The translations under genes were made by a program, and so were the position numbers. The notes beneath the pieces were generated by a model, which made no database searches, was not told the origin of the DNA, and saw only the letters and a program-made list of their open reading frames with translations. From positions 1,612,001-1,676,000 of the forward strand of contig JAJTTP010000001.1 of assembly GCA_023313575.1 (NCBI GenBank): 64,000 bases of DNA. The letters are read 5' to 3'. This DNA is from Eutypella sp. D-1. Lineage: Eukaryota; Ascomycota; Sordariomycetes; Xylariales; Diatrypaceae. Positions 36,736 through 49,805 of this stretch are shown here, piece after piece; within the stretch, counting starts at the first letter, position 1; each line of letters opens with the position of its first letter.

Positions 36736-37658
36736 GATTCCTTCTTCTCTCCTTCCCTTCTTTCCTTTTCTTCACTGGTACCCGAGCCCTATTCTTAAGG
36801 TTTCGAAAGGGGTAAGCTGCGAGCTAAGTATAAGTGACGTCCACGTGGTTCGTTGAAGAAGTAGTACTGGTATCTGCAGCGACATCATGTGGGATCTAGG
36901 AAAAGGTTTATTTATGGCATCGATGCGTATTCTGGAAATTAGAGGAAAGGGGATCAAGTGTCGTAAAGCGGTAACCGGTTGCAAATAATAGTTGAGGAAG
37001 GTCCCAAGGTCTTTGGACATAACGAGTTGGAAGGGAGAGCCACTGTCTTTGCGTTTCGCTTCCAGAGTATTTGGTCATATTAGGTCATGTATTCATGAAG
37101 ATGCTCTTTCCCTCCTGTTTCAGTGTTTCATGCTCAACTAAAACAGACAACTGCGACCTGCCTCTGCTTTTTCCAGACACTAACACAACCAGGTAGTACT
37201 TACCGGTAATCATGAGTTACTTACATAAATAACCCAGGGCAGTGTTTAGTCTTATAGCCAACCACGATTATAGACCTTTGCTATTGATTCTAGGATACCT
37301 ATTAAATCCGAAATCTTGAGGATCCCGGCGGCATGGAGATGATTCATGTCAGTGGAGTGCTCGGAGGATGGATGGTATGTTCACATGCTTCATATGGACG
37401 TCTAACATGATATCTTATATACAAATCGTTTCCATCTTTATTCTGTTTATGTTCAGAGTGGCGAGTCCCGCGAGATTTGCACGTCTAGCATGCCTGTTCT
37501 CGTACTCACAATCCGGCCGCGATGCTGGCTCTTCCTCTATATATATATGCGTGTATTTGAGCAACACGATCTGCAGAGCCTGACCCTGCCGAACGATCTA
37601 GCTGCACTGGGGGATTTTTCCATTGATGCTGCTGTAGATCGCATACCTAAGCGTAAGT
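36736..37658. other. Intergenic region, unrecognised gene / OPA3-like
   Basis: It contains the promoter of the gene ending at 35808 and the 3' flank of the OPA3-like gene. A purine-rich stretch on the minus strand lies directly before the 36735 start. A minus-strand open frame (37020-36772) has an ATG but no recognisable sequence. Confidence 0.55.
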
Positions 37659-38388
37659 TTATTGTGACGGTGTTGGTGCTGGCGGCAAGAGGGGCTGTTT
37701 TGTCTTTGGGTCCTTGAAGTTCCTCAACGCTTCCTCGAGCACGAGCACCCTGCTTTGGTAGCGTTTCTCGGCCTCTTCAAGCTCCTTCTCCCGCTTTTCG
37801 AGATCGTCGAACCGTTCGCTGAGCTCCTTGATCATCTCGGCATTGGTGTCCGGTTTTATGCTGGACCTATACCCCTCGTATACTATTATGACGGCCGCAA
37901 CGAGTAGTATGAAGGCATCCCCGACGACGTCGGCAAACAGTTCCACTGCCTTGTTTTCGGGCAGCGGCCTGAATTTCCGCTTCCACACGCTGATAAAGGG
38001 CATTTTCTTCTTAGCAAGGGCATCTTTGCTCGTGTCGCCGTGCTTAGCCCGACGAGCCTCTTCCTTCTCGATCTGTTCTTTGGTCTTGACCGTCGGCGCC
38101 TCGGCTAACTCCTTGGCTTTGATCTCGGCGCTCACGTTCCGTAGGGTGGCTACCGAAAGCCGCATGTTCAGCTGGTGGATCGCCTGGCCATACTTCGCCG
38201 CAAAATTCCGAAATTTAGGGTGCTCGTGAGCTTGTAATTTGATTCGGTTCTGTGGGAGGGTCTGGTCAGCACCCCCGGTGGGTGGAAGAAGCACGGGCAC
38301 TCAGAATGGGGTCCTCTCGTACAGCGCCATATTTCGAGACATGCCGGATGAATAGGGAGGCTAGCTTGAATAACGGCAATGCAACCAT
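37659..38388 (-). CDS. OPA3: OPA3-like mitochondrial protein
   Basis: Exons 38388-38323 (22 codons) and 38249-37659 give 218 aa. The first exon, MVALPLFKLASLFIRHVSKYGA, joins to NRIKLQAHEHPKFRNFAAKYGQ, matching the OPA3 pattern of an N-terminal LxxLxIRxxSKPxAN-type helix followed by IKxxAxEHxxFR. A hydrophobic segment (DAFILLVAAVIIVYEGYRSS, about residues 145-164) and a C-terminal coiled coil (about 173-205, rich in E/K/R) follow. OPA3 proteins associate with mitochondrial membranes and affect mitochondrial shape; human mutations cause optic atrophy with 3-methylglutaconic aciduria. The exon 1 peptide is cationic and amphipathic as for mitochondrial targeting. The gene is head-to-head with the polo kinase across 1.3 kb. 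Confidence 0.88.
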
Positions 38389-39715
38389 TTCGCATTCTCG
38401 TTCGTGTCTCTGTCTCTCTCACTGTCGTCGCAGATTGACGCAGATGTGTTATATCTATAAAGGGTTTGGAGGGGCTCGGACAGTTGTGCAAGCTTAGCTT
38501 CGCATAGCAGGCTGGAGCTCGGGGGGTTGCACTGGATTCACAATAAAGATGTAAACATGTTCGCTATTGTTCGTCTCTAATAATAAGTGACATTCGGGCA
38601 GTTCTTCAGTAAATCGAGCGACGATAGAGGGGGAAAAAAGATGAGCGTTGATCTTGAACAGCGCCCGAATCATCCGCCCGCACTGCGCCAATATGAAGAC
38701 ATGCCTACCTAGGTAGGTACTCATTAGGAAGTACTATGTAGATCTGATAGCGGGGATCTATACTGAGCTGAGGTTCTGACAGGCTGAGCATTGTGCTATT
38801 AGAACCTACTTACCCCTGGCCCTAACGGGTCTACGCTGACTGACGGGCATTACCTCAGCAAGCCTAGGTAGGTACGGAGTACATACAATTGAGTAGCATC
38901 TAAACCGACTAACTATATATAGTTAGTCCATAGATAGCGTGGGCTAGGTGAAATAGGGAAATGGGAATGGCAGTCGTGGTTGCCCTGTTAACCAACCGAA
39001 AAGCTTCAGAAGCATATGATTGGCTGATATCTTGTGCTGTGTTCTTTTGTAAATTGGGTCAGGCCCCATAACTGATAGACCCGCTGGACAGACCGAACAG
39101 CAGCAACCGTGGTGGACCTGGGCAGACTGACAGAGAGACAACTTTAGCAGCAACACCTGCCTGCAGAAGTCGTGGCCTTAGAACTTCAGGATCTTTACTA
39201 CTCAGTATTAGGACTTCGGGAATTATATTCTTAATTAAGTACATACCCGCTCATTGATACACTTTTCCACCTGTCATACCTGATGGTACCAAATAATAAC
39301 ATGTAAGTCTCTTTCTCTTATGATTTAGATCTAAACATAACACTGTTCGGCCAATTATCTCACCCAATGCACCTGTCACTATCATCTGACGCAAGATCAA
39401 CAACAAAGATTAAACGTCTACCTACCTCCCCTACCTATCTCACTATCCAGCTTGTCTGCTTTGCTTGTTTTTCACCTTGACATCTGGTATATTCCTTCCT
39501 TCTCAGCTCATTTCCATAGTCATCTGCTGCTTACTTACAGCTGCGGACGAACGGAAGCAGTATTAGAGTCACCAAGCTAAACATTTATTTATACTTTAAT
39601 CTAGACGTCCAGCAACCTCAGCGGCACTCTGATTGTACAGTCCTGCTGTTAGTAGTGGTGTTCCAGCTCATCATTTCCGCTTCATAAAGTCCACCGTAGA
39701 CGGAGTCCTTTTCAG
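38389..39715. other. Shared divergent promoter region, OPA3-like / polo kinase
   Basis: A 1.3-kb interval between two diverging genes. It contains the TACCTAGGTA palindrome at 38706 within CCTACCTAGGTAGG (38704-38717). C/T-rich leader sequence begins at about 39410. The polo kinase ATG follows TTTTCAG directly, so a 5'UTR intron ending at 39715 is possible. Confidence 0.6.
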
Positions 39716-42700
39716 ATGGCAGACCGAGTCCTTGCGACGAAGCAGGGCCTTGACGCAGATGCCCTATCACCTAGGGACGTAAACGCCCAGATCCCAACCC
39801 ATCGTCCCACCGACGCCGCCAAAGTGAAAGCAGCCCTGGCTTCCAAGGTCTCTCAAAAGGAGAAGGACCATCCTCCTCCTCCTCCGCCCATGGTCTACGA
39901 GCCACCCAGCACCGACAGGAAAGATGGCGCCACATATCAAGTCGGCAAGATGCTGGGCAAGGGCGGCTTTGCCGTGTGCTACGAAGGACATATCCCGGGT
40001 CACAAGAGAAAATATGCTCTGAAGATCGTCAAGAGCAAAATGCCTCCCAAGATGGAGCAGAAGGTTAGTACACATACATCTAACAAGGTATGCAGATCGA
40101 CCTAGATATTAACCATGTAGTAGTTCCAAACCGAGTTGCAAATCCACTCTAAGATGAGACATCAAAACATCGTTCAGTTCTTGAGAGCCTTCTCCTTTGA
40201 GAGTAGTACCTACCTAGTCTTAGAGCTCTGCCCCAATGGATCTCTGATGGACATGGTTAAGCGGAGAAAGGGCCTGACGGAACCGGAGGTGCGCTTCTAT
40301 ACTGTCCAGGTCGCGGGCGCCATTAAATACATGCACGCGAAGGGCATAATCCACCGGGATCTCAAGATGGGAAACATCTTTCTCGACAGATACATGAATA
40401 TCAAGATTGGCGATTTCGGTCTCGCAGCCTTGCTGGTTACTGGAAGGGACATGCAGACCATCCGCCGGACAACTCTGTGTGGCACGCCAAATTACATCGC
40501 GCCAGAGATCCTTGAAAAGGGCAAGAAGGGCCATGACCACATGGTGGATATATGGAGTTTAGGAATCATCATGTAAGCTGGGATCGGCACCCAACACCAC
40601 TCGGAGCTAATGAAATTTCAGGTTTGCTATGCTTACCTCGAAGCCCCCTTTCCAATCCTCTACAACAGACGAGATTTACAGGCGGGCTCGAAATCGAGAC
40701 TACGAATGGCCCAGGTCTGAGAGTACGGGCAAATACATATCTCAAGAGGCAAAGGATCTCGTAGCGTCGATGCTGGTCGACGCCGACATGAGACCAGAAC
40801 CCGACAGTATTGTTCAGCATGACTTTTTCCTTTCTGGATACATTCCTGCAGCGACCGAGATAACGTCGAAGCTACGCGACTGTGCCCCAGCGAACGAGCA
40901 GTTCTACATGGTTGACCTGACACCGCAGATGGCCTCGGAAAACTTCCGCACATTGAAAGAGCACTGCAGGACCTGCGAAGTTGGCCCATGGAACCCTGTG
41001 AAGAGGGTATACAAGAGTACTTGGCGAGAGGTGGCCCTCGAGGAGAAGGCCGGTTTAACGCCCGTGATTCCGTTAGTAGAAGGTGTTGTTTATCGACCAT
41101 ATGAAGAGGTTAGCAAGGAGCAACAACTCCTTCAGGGGCCGCTTCTTCCACCCGCCCAGCCCACGAGCACCGAAGACGAAATCATCGCCGCACAGCAACA
41201 ACCCCCGACGGCTTTGTTACGCGCACCGCCTCAGAGTTTTGCGGCACAGCAGCGGGCTCAGGGAAGACCAACTAAAGCCGCCCCCGCAGCCCGATCACAG
41301 ACGGTAGATGATATGCCTGCGCCTAGTGCTAGCGGCACCCTTCGAAACCGAGTGAAGCGTGAGCTACCGCAGACTTCATCGGCAAACGACGTGGTACAGA
41401 AATTGCCATCGAGACCAAAAGCATCGGCACCCGTAGAACAACCTCCCAGATCGCAAACGCCTACACTACCTCCACCCCGAGCAGCACTTCCAGAAACGAA
41501 GAGACCCGCCGCAACAAACCCGCCTGAGACCCGCGCTCCAAGACCAGAACCGACCGAGGCACCTCGAGGAAGTCTATTCGGCTCTTCAGAGCGAAAAATG
41601 CTAGTGCCAGACACCCAGCCGGACATGGTGCTCGAGAGGTTACAGAAGTTGCAGACTGAACTCGAGCGGGCATTGAATGCCAGGACCATGGCCATAGTGG
41701 GGAAGAGCCCGACACCGTCACCGCCCCACATTGTTGTGAAATGGGTGGACTATTCCAACAAATTTGGCCTTGGATATATTTTAAACGATGGGAGCGTAGG
41801 CTGTGTCCTGAAGAAAATCCCTGGTAGTGCCAAGGGTGGCAAGACAGTCATGCTACCACCGTCTTGTATCCTAGTACGGGATGCTGAGCAGCACTGCTCA
41901 AAGCGCCATGACCCTGGATATCCCGATCGTCACCAGATCGTCCCCATGTCCCAGGCAGTTCAATTCTACGAGAACAATGGCGAAACCGGACTGTCCACTG
42001 TCTTTGTCCGCCCTTCGCAATTCAAAATCGAGGTGGCGGCCGATGGCACGCCAGGAAAGGTCCCCTTGGGTCGCGACATCTACGACTACCGCAAACGAGA
42101 ACACCTGATCCTGTGGAAGAAGTTTGCTAACTACATGATGGCTTATGGCCGGGACCAAGACGCCACGACAGATGATGCGGGACTCAAGCAGGTCCCTACG
42201 ACGGAGAAGCAAGTGATGCCGCCCAACGACGTCGTCACCTTCTACCAGCGTATCGGGGATGTGGGCTGCTGGGTCTTTGCTGATGGTCACCTGCAATTCA
42301 ACTTTCCGGACCACACCAAGATCGTGCTCGACGCAACGGGCACGTGGTGTCACTTCTGGCACCTGCCGCAGGAAGCCGCCGAGAAGTTGGCAGACACAGG
42401 AGAGCTGGATGAGACAGCGTTGGATGAGCGCGCGGTGCTCTCATATCCACTACAGACGCTCCTGAACTTCGCAGCGAAGCCGGCCATCCGGCCAACACGG
42501 AACGCGACACGCAAACGACCGGAGATCAACCCGATGCTGCAGGGGATACCGGCGGCCAACGACCTACGGCGCAAGGTGGAGTTCATCCGTGACGTGGTGC
42601 GTGAGTGGGTCGGCAACGGCGGCTTGGGCAATAGCAACATGGACCGCGAGCGCCGCCTTCAGTGGACCGGCTGCCGCGAGACGGTCCATAGCGGCCCCTC

Positions 42701-42827
42701 CAAGCACGTCTGGGTCACCATCGGTGCCCGCTGGGGCGACGAGAGATTTTCCGCCCTTGTGGACCCGAAGAAACCGGGGAAGCTTGGCGAGGAGGTTGAG
42801 ACGACAACGTCGTCGAAGAGGAGTTGA
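39716..42827 (+). CDS. CDC5: Polo-like kinase (Cdc5/Plo1/PLK1 type)
   Basis: Exons 39716-40063, 40124-40572 and 40622-42827 give 1000 aa. The kinase domain (about 75-335) shows LGKGGFAVCYE (glycine loop 80-89), Lys103 in ALKIV, HRDLK with Asp195, DFG from Asp213, and the activation loop RTTLCGTPNY, where Thr233 matches PLK1 Thr210. A long Pro/Ala-rich linker (about 430-630) separates it from two polo boxes: PB1 from about residue 635 (HIVVKWVDYSNKFGLGYIL) and PB2 from about 803 (VVTFYQRIGDVGCWVFADG). A C-terminal extension of about 130 residues follows. Polo kinases control mitotic entry, spindle poles, exit and cytokinesis, docking on primed phospho-sites through the polo boxes. The length is above yeast Cdc5 (705 aa) but like other filamentous-fungal polo kinases as I recall them. 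Confidence 0.97.
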
Positions 42828-43663
42828 GATCATAATGTCACGCGAGTGGTGAGGCCTTTGCTTCACCTAGTCGGGTCAGAATAGCCGTGGTCATACCGCG
42901 GGGGAAAGGGATCAAATGCCCACACTTAATTCATTAGAAAAGAAAAAGAATAAGGGACGGTGTTGAAACTCATCCGGGAAGGGTTAGCGAGGATACACGG
43001 TTCTCGGGGAGACGCGGAGGGGAAGGTGGCTGAAAGAAGGGGCCATTGACCCTGGTCCGTCCCCTATTCGTCTTTACAATGTTGTACGCACTGTCACGAG
43101 AGCGGGTTATGAGGCGTTCCTGGTTCGGCAGGGAGTTGTTTTTCCCCCACTATCTCTTTCTTTCTCTCTTTCCATCAGTTTTTTGTTAAAGTCACGTCTT
43201 CCTTAGCCAATTAATCGTTGAGCATCTTATTACGAAAAAAAAAAAAAGAGAAAAAAAAGGACCCAGTGTGTAGAGCTCAACCAACTATGATATGTCACCG
43301 GGGGTTTTCCACCTCGTCTACGGTATACCACGTATGCTTGGTGTTTGTCGCTGTGGTGATGCCGTCATACTCCTCGGCTCTTCCTCATGATGTGCATGGC
43401 GCAAGGCCCGAAGTTGGTTACTGTGTTTCTGTATGAATGTTGCTGGTGCACAGTTATTATTCTTATTAGGGACACTCTTCTTTGGAACATCGCGACGCAT
43501 TGATGGAGCCCGTTCTCCAATGCAGTGTGTGTGTATAGCTAACGGCATCCATCGTTCATAAAATCGCTCACGAGCTGGCGGTCGACGGGTTCCCCGTGAG
43601 ATGTGGGAGCGGGTGCTTGGTTCCACCACGATACGAAAAGACCTTTTCATATACGCATGTATG

Positions 43664-43685
43664 TACTGTACTGTACTGTACTGTC
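43664..43685. repeat. (tgtac)n pentanucleotide repeat
   Basis: Four perfect 5-bp units in the spacer downstream of the polo kinase. Confidence 0.88.
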
Positions 43686-43832
43686 TCACGTCTATCGCAC
43701 GTAGTCACCTATTTAACTAGGTATAATAACCCGGCTCCTATGGAAATGGCTTGCGAGTCTGAAGAGATGAGTGACGGATGGTAACGGTAACTTGTGTGCT
43801 ACTTGACACTAAACATCCAAAGCCGAGACGTG

Positions 43833-43851
43833 CGTGTGTGTGTGTGTGTGT
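43833..43851. repeat. (GT)n microsatellite
   Basis: Nine to ten GT units in the polo kinase / chitin synthase spacer. Confidence 0.85.
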
Positions 43852-45823
43852 TTTAGGAAGCGCGCGGGTAACCCATATACGAGGCGGGACGGGACACACT
43901 AGGCGGGAAAGGAGAAGCGGAGCAGAGAACACGCGGGCCGTACGCCCTTCTCTCTAGGCCTAGCTATTCAAGACAGGACTTACGTAGTGAAGCTGTCTCC
44001 CGCGACGAACGTAGTGCATGTCCCACGAACTGGGCTGGGGAATCACAACGTCACACACGTACACCTTGGCGACCCTAGATGAATAAAAACGGGCATGTGG
44101 CTGGCTATAGCTCGGAATCAAGATGTACGGAAGGAAGTAGGTAGTTTAGAAAGTGAAACATCTTAACGCCCACTGGGATGTCCCATGGTAGTAGTGTAGT
44201 AAGAATAGGTTCATAGGTCGTTAGGGATGGACAGATAAAGAGTGTTTGTTCCATATCTTCTCCCCTTTTCTCGTATTCTCATACAGCTTTTCTCCCCTCC
44301 CCACTCCGGCTGCCGGGAAAGCCAGGGCGTGGAAACGTCAACTCGTTTTTGTATATAGATCGGCGTTTCTTGTCAAGTGGGGCACCCTTTTTTTCGATTT
44401 CGTCGAGGCCGAGACGTCGGGCGCTTGGCTAAACGGCATGTCCGTAGACGGATACGAGGTGGGAAAGGGACGAGCCGGTGGCGGCGGCGACGGAGGCTTT
44501 GTCTGGTGGGCCCCTCCTTAGTACCGTGCCCGCCCGCTTGACGTGATTGGAGTGGGTAGTAGAAAAAGACATGATCGAAAAGCTGGGGTCAAAAAGAAAA
44601 GGAAAGTAACGTAGTAGTAAATTTGAGATATTTATGGCCGGGCTAGGTATGTGGATACTGAGACCAGACGGTGGGGGACATGTCGGTATGACGAGGCGAG
44701 CATCATCCATCAGGCAGATAGAGATAGAACCCCCCTAAGCGCCAAGGCATCAAATGCCTATCCATGAGGTCGCAGTCGGCCTGGAAGTTGTAACATGCTG
44801 TTGGTATGGTCTCAGAAACGCAACGCGAGAGAGAGCCCCGAGAAATCCCCAACGCAGACAAAAGACAAGAAGAAGCGAATAGATATAGATAGATATTATG
44901 TTATAGTCTCTCATCGACTGGGCTTAATTAAGGTCTTCGCCCATTTCCTAATGATCTGACCCGAGATAAAAACTGTCTGGCCAACTATTTCACAACATAC
45001 TGTGTGCTACCACTAAGGGAGATATGATGGCTTCGGTCCTGGCAGAACAGTCTAGGTGATATCGACCGTGATATATATCCCTTATGTGTGAGATAATGAG
45101 GTGTATTGTTTTGCCACGCTTCTATTTACTACACATAGCCATGCTCCTGTCATTTACCAATATGAGTACAACAAGTCCAAGTATGCTCAGCTCCAAGCTT
45201 CAGGTGGGTGAAGACAGCCAACGTCCGACCGTCATCAATCAACCCTTAGCAGAATGCGAGGAAAAAATCCGTCGTGTAGTGAAAAAAAAAAAAAAAGGCA
45301 GAGCGCATTCAGAAGACATACTCATCAACAAGCCGTAGTTCAGGCGGGCCCGCTAAAATATCATCATCCCCTTGACGACGTAAATTCATGAATTCTTCTT
45401 CTTCTTCTCGATATTACCACATGCATTGCACGACCGGAAAAGACATGTGCCCTCCCCTCCCCCTCCCCCTTTCCCCTACCGAAGCTATTTACAAGCAGCA
45501 TAAATAAAAAAACAGAATTTCCCGCAACTGATCCAGAACGTGTAAATAAGTAGTTTAATATAATATCATCCCTTGACCTCCCGTTTCGTTTGACGCCAAT
45601 TAATGCCACCGCTGCGTTCTTTTTATCCTCATCCCCATAAGCACATGAACCTTCCTCGAGACGTGGCACCGTTGGATATAACTTCGTAATGCATCCGGGA
45701 AGATAAGAGAAGAAATGGAGACGGAACCGAAGACGCTCATCGTTTGACCGGCTGCTAATTTATGTCCCGACGCATGTCACGAATTTCAACAACGAAAGGC
45801 CTCGGATCTCTAGATTAGACCCC

Positions 45824-48800
45824 TCATACATCCGACACATAGTTGTCGTCGTAAGGATGGTGATGGACCGTGGACGGGCCGTGGGGGGACCACGCAACGC
45901 TCTCCTTCGAGGCCCAGAACGCGTTGTCCCTAATCCTCCGCTCCCGCTCGAACTCGGCCCAGCGCTTCATGGTGATCTTGCTGCTGTCGAACTCGCCAAC
46001 GTACTCGATGCCGGCCTTCTTCGTCTTCTCGCCGGCGGTCTTCCGCGTCTCGCCCCACGAGAAGTCGTCGAACTTCCAGAAGGCGTAGGTGGGCAGGATA
46101 AAGTTCCAGACCGGGAGAGAAAGCAGGTAGATGAGCATCCATAAGACGTAGGACCACGAGTGGGCGGTGACGATGATCAAGACGGCAGGGAGACCGAGAA
46201 TTAAGGCGAGCAGGATGAGAGGGATGACCTGGACTGTTGGCCCGACGATGGAGACGATAACTGGCTTTCTGTTAGCAATCCCGAAATCATTTGCTCATGA
46301 GCTGAGTTAACTTACCGACGTAGAAGGTAAACGCAATGGCGGCAGGCAAGACCAGGGTACCCATCAGCTCGATGAACACAATAAATTGCATACTGAAGCA
46401 GAAGGTTCCGCAAAGATCCTTGACCAGAACAAGTTCCATCAGGTTGTGGATAGTTGAGTTAATCCAGCGTCGTCTTTGAGAGAGCAGAACCATGAACTCA
46501 TCAGGCACTGTCGTTTTGCAGACAGCCTGTGGCACGAAAACCTGCTTGCGTTTGGGGAAGGTCCGCAACATCAGAGTTGTCAGATACCGATCCTCACCGA
46601 GAAGCAACAAGTTCTTATCGTGGAGAGTTTCGACGACATTTTCCGAGTAGTGCTCGACGATATCCGGGTTAGCAAGAATTGGGACCCAATAGTTCTGATC
46701 GCCCTTGGGAGCCTTGATGCGGTACATGCAGAAACAGCCGGGAAGACAGGTGACACCGCCAAAGACGGATTCGAACGATTTAGCCAGGTGGTGTGAGATG
46801 AAGTACTCGAAGACTTGTATAGCCGTCACCCAGCTGTCCCTCTTGTTGGCGATCTTGGTCTCACCACACAGACCCATAATCTCGGGATCGCGGACCAAGG
46901 CGCACAACATGTGAGTCAGACTGTCGGGGAAGACTTTCGTGTCGGCATCCACCATGAGAACAGCTTCATAATAATCAGGCGAAATTCCCGTGACTTTCCA
47001 AAGACCGTTGAACATCTCGAATTCGAGCTCCGTCATGCGTTCGTCAAACATAACCTTCTGAAGGAAGGACATGAGTATGATCTGACTGTCTCGCTTGCCT
47101 CGGTTTCCGGGCTTAGCCTTCGATGCCTCGTCAGGCGTACCGCATTTAGAAACGAGCATCATCGGTACTCTCTGCTGCTTGTCGACTGCAATGGGGGATT
47201 TGGCACCATAGTCGTAGAACCCAGCATAAATCTTGGCCATGTTGTGCCTCTTTGCGCCACTAGCAACGGCCACGTAAGAGAACGGTTGCACATCTTCGGG
47301 GGGAATAGTGTGGTCTTTCATCATGCCGAGTACAATATCCGGTGTTGTCATCGTTTCGCCGTGACCTTTGATCAGACCGTCGCAAATAACCAGGATGACC
47401 TTATGACTGTTCGGGTAATCGGTCATGGCGATGGAATCAAGAGTAGTACGAAGACCCATTTCTCCCTCTGAATATGCAGTGACGAGACATATGGAGTGAA
47501 TGAGAGGGAATCCGAAAGGTTGGTAGTCGGACGGCGGCTGGGGAACAACAGCTTCGTGGATAAAACCGGCAGGCCCATAACCATCGGTAGGGCCCGACCC
47601 GTTGCTATACGGGTCAGACCGGACCATGCTCGCTCGACTATCGTTACCCTGTTTGTACATCGAGTTGGGATGAAGGAGAGGACCAGCTGCTGTCTGGCTT
47701 CCCATGGTAGTAGGTAGCTTTCGGCCAGTGCTGCGCTCTTGGCCATAGATGGTAGAGAAGCGAGAAGTCGTAGGTAAGAAGGCGCTGCCCCGCTTGCTGG
47801 TCCTATCGGACCCCATGTAACTGCTACCAATATCGCCGGGGAGTCGCGGCGGCGCTCGGTAAATATCCTCACTCCAGTCCTCGATTTGACGGTTCCGTTT
47901 CTTCTTGTCGGACGACTGTGACGTCTTGGACGCCGCATATTTGCGGCTTAGAAACCATTGGAATATTATCGCCAGAACAAATCGGACACAGACAACAGAT
48001 AAGATCAATACCAGGGAGCAGTAGAGAACGATCTTGGACGCAATACATCCGATAGTATCGGTGTCCACCGTTCCAACCTTGATAATCTCCTCAAAGCACT
48101 CCGCTATCCGTTTGTCAGCGGGGGATTGGAATGCCCGAGTCACATCGCGACCGCGAATAGCCTGGTTGGCCTTCGAGTTCTTGTTTCTTAACTCCTTGAA
48201 GCGATCAGGTATCGAAACCTTGGACTCATCGAACCAATTGAGTAAATCAAGATCCAGCACGGTGCCTGAGTATACGATTAGATTGCGCGAGTTATTCTTG
48301 ATATCATCCCAGGAGTAATAAACATCGGCGGTGCCGCTAACTTCGAGATAAAACGTATCGCGGGACTTCCGGGTCGTATGGCACGCATATCCGTTGTAAT
48401 ATGGGTACGTGAAATTAGGTTTCGACGAACCGTCTTGGTTGAACGCGTTACAGGGGAAATACCAGGCGAGGCTATCTGGGTCATCCTTGTTAGTGGGGAT
48501 ATCGGAATCGTCAGCCAGCTTAATTTGACCCTTGCATTTGCCGTTGACGTTCTGGAACAGAAAGCTGCCGTCCATTCCACCATATTTCTCCGGCAGGTCG
48601 TAAAGGATGTTTGCCTGAGAGCCGTCCTGGCGGAGAGGAATGCCATCCGCTGGCGGGTGACCAGACTTGGTGAAATCGTATGCGACACCATGCATTATCA
48701 TATAGCCATTCCCGACCTCATTTACGCGTAGACGGACGCTGGGCTGACCGCAAACGGTAGTTGTGAAGCCGAAGGTGATATACCCAACGAAGGCCATGAT

Positions 48801-49565
48801 GTACAGAATGATACTGACCAAACCCATCTTTTCCCTCCAGGCTCTCCTCTGCGCCTTGGAGCGGAAACCAAAGCAGGCTAAAATGAAATTCGGACACCAA
48901 AAGGTGATGATAGCGCAGTACACGTTCCAGGCGCTAGGAGGGCTGAGGGTTTCCTTGGGACCGGATCGCCGCTTGGAGCGTTTTCTGCTCTTAGATACTT
49001 TGCCTCCTCCGTGGGACTGACGTCTGCGGCGTCGATGTCTCTCCTCGGGTTTTCCCTTTTCGGTGTCGCCGCTGCGGTGTCTTCGTGGCGGGGAGTCGGT
49101 AGAAGCAGCATCAATAGTCCTGCTACCGGACACGTCGGTGGTTCCTTCGACATCTTCACCTTCATAGAGAGGGTCGTTCCCGGTGGAAGAGGGCATGGTA
49201 CTCATGTTGGCGGCATGCTTGCGATAGTAGTAATTCGGATGGTCTCGGTCGATCCGGTTCCTCTCGGGGCGAATCAGGCTTCTCTTTCGGGACGGCGCAT
49301 TGGGAAGAAGGCCCTGGTCAGGGGTCGGGGAAAGAGGTTGATTGTCTGTGTTTCCATTATTAGAAGTCGCAATAGTTTCGGCGAATGAGGTTCCTGAAGG
49401 CGCACGGTGATGACCTCCTTGTCCATGTCCAGGAGAGGGAAAATATCCACCAGCTTCGACATCTGGTGCTGCACGTTGCCGCCTTGATGGAGATTGGCGA
49501 GATTGGCGATAAGATGTCCGATCTTCGTAGGATGCCTTGGCCCCGGGTCTTTCAGGGAGCGACAT
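45824..49565 (-). CDS. CHS3: Class IV chitin synthase (Chs3 / chs-4 type)
   Basis: Two exons, 49565-46316 and 46260-45824, give 1228 aa. The first 210 residues are basic and Ser-rich and include the class IV signature [18 protein letters not shown]. Two helices (about 213-270) lead to a cytochrome-b5-like segment ([17 protein letters not shown]), a lumenal-looking stretch, and another helix near 505-540. The catalytic GT2 domain (about 680-1050) shows [34 protein letters not shown] and QRRRW. The last helices run to about 1180. The intron uses acceptor CCAG at 46261-46264 (giving FYVVIVSIVG); an AG seven bases earlier breaks frame. The enzyme makes wall chitin from UDP-GlcNAc at the plasma membrane and in yeast needs Skt5/Chs4. 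The next gene upstream encodes such an activator, transcribed in the opposite direction. Confidence 0.96.
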
Positions 49566-49685
49566 GGTCGGTTTCTGGCGCGTGGTGAGATTAGTCAGAT
49601 ATCATTAAGAAGATCGAGATATATATTAAGGCATATTGATATGATATTGTGATAGTATGATATTGTAACAATGGGGCATTGTATA

Positions 49686-49704
49686 TGTGTGTGTGTGTGT
49701 GTGT
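49686..49704. repeat. (GT)n microsatellite in the chitin synthase leader
   Basis: Nine GT units about 120 bp upstream of the chitin synthase start codon, read as (AC)n on the sense strand. Confidence 0.85.
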
Positions 49705-49770
49705 GAAAAGGTGACAAGAGAGTGATGAGAGAGGATAATAGAACATCGGGGAGTACAGACGGGTAGCGGT

Positions 49771-49805
49771 AGGTTATGATAGGGTACGATAGGGTAGGGT
49801 AGGGA
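49771..49805. repeat. Imperfect tagggt-type repeat upstream of the chitin synthase
   Basis: Units such as gatagggta, cgatagggt and agggtaggg repeat about 200 bp upstream of the start codon. It resembles fungal telomere repeat (TTAGGG) only partly and is interstitial. Confidence 0.6.

Larger units (their letters stand above)
42828..45823. other. Convergent 3' intergenic region, polo kinase / chitin synthase
   Basis: Three kilobases with no supported gene; both neighbours end here. It contains an (actgt)n repeat (43664-43685), a (GT)n repeat (43833-43851) and an A14 run near 45281. A plus-strand ATG frame at 45084-45338 (84 codons, Lys-run in the middle) has no recognisable features and reads through the A run, so it is not called. 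Confidence 0.6.

Noticed and set aside
38551..38558. Forkhead-type site gtaaaca as a mitotic control element of the polo kinase
   Set aside because: A 7-mer match is expected by chance and it lies 1.16 kb from the polo kinase start, close to OPA3.
45084..45338. 84-codon ATG frame as a small protein gene
   Set aside because: It reads through an A14 tract coding for Lys and has no signal peptide cleavage pattern or domain; it lies in a convergent 3' region.
49771..49805. Interstitial telomere repeat
   Set aside because: The units are imperfect tagggta types and do not form consecutive TTAGGG repeats.
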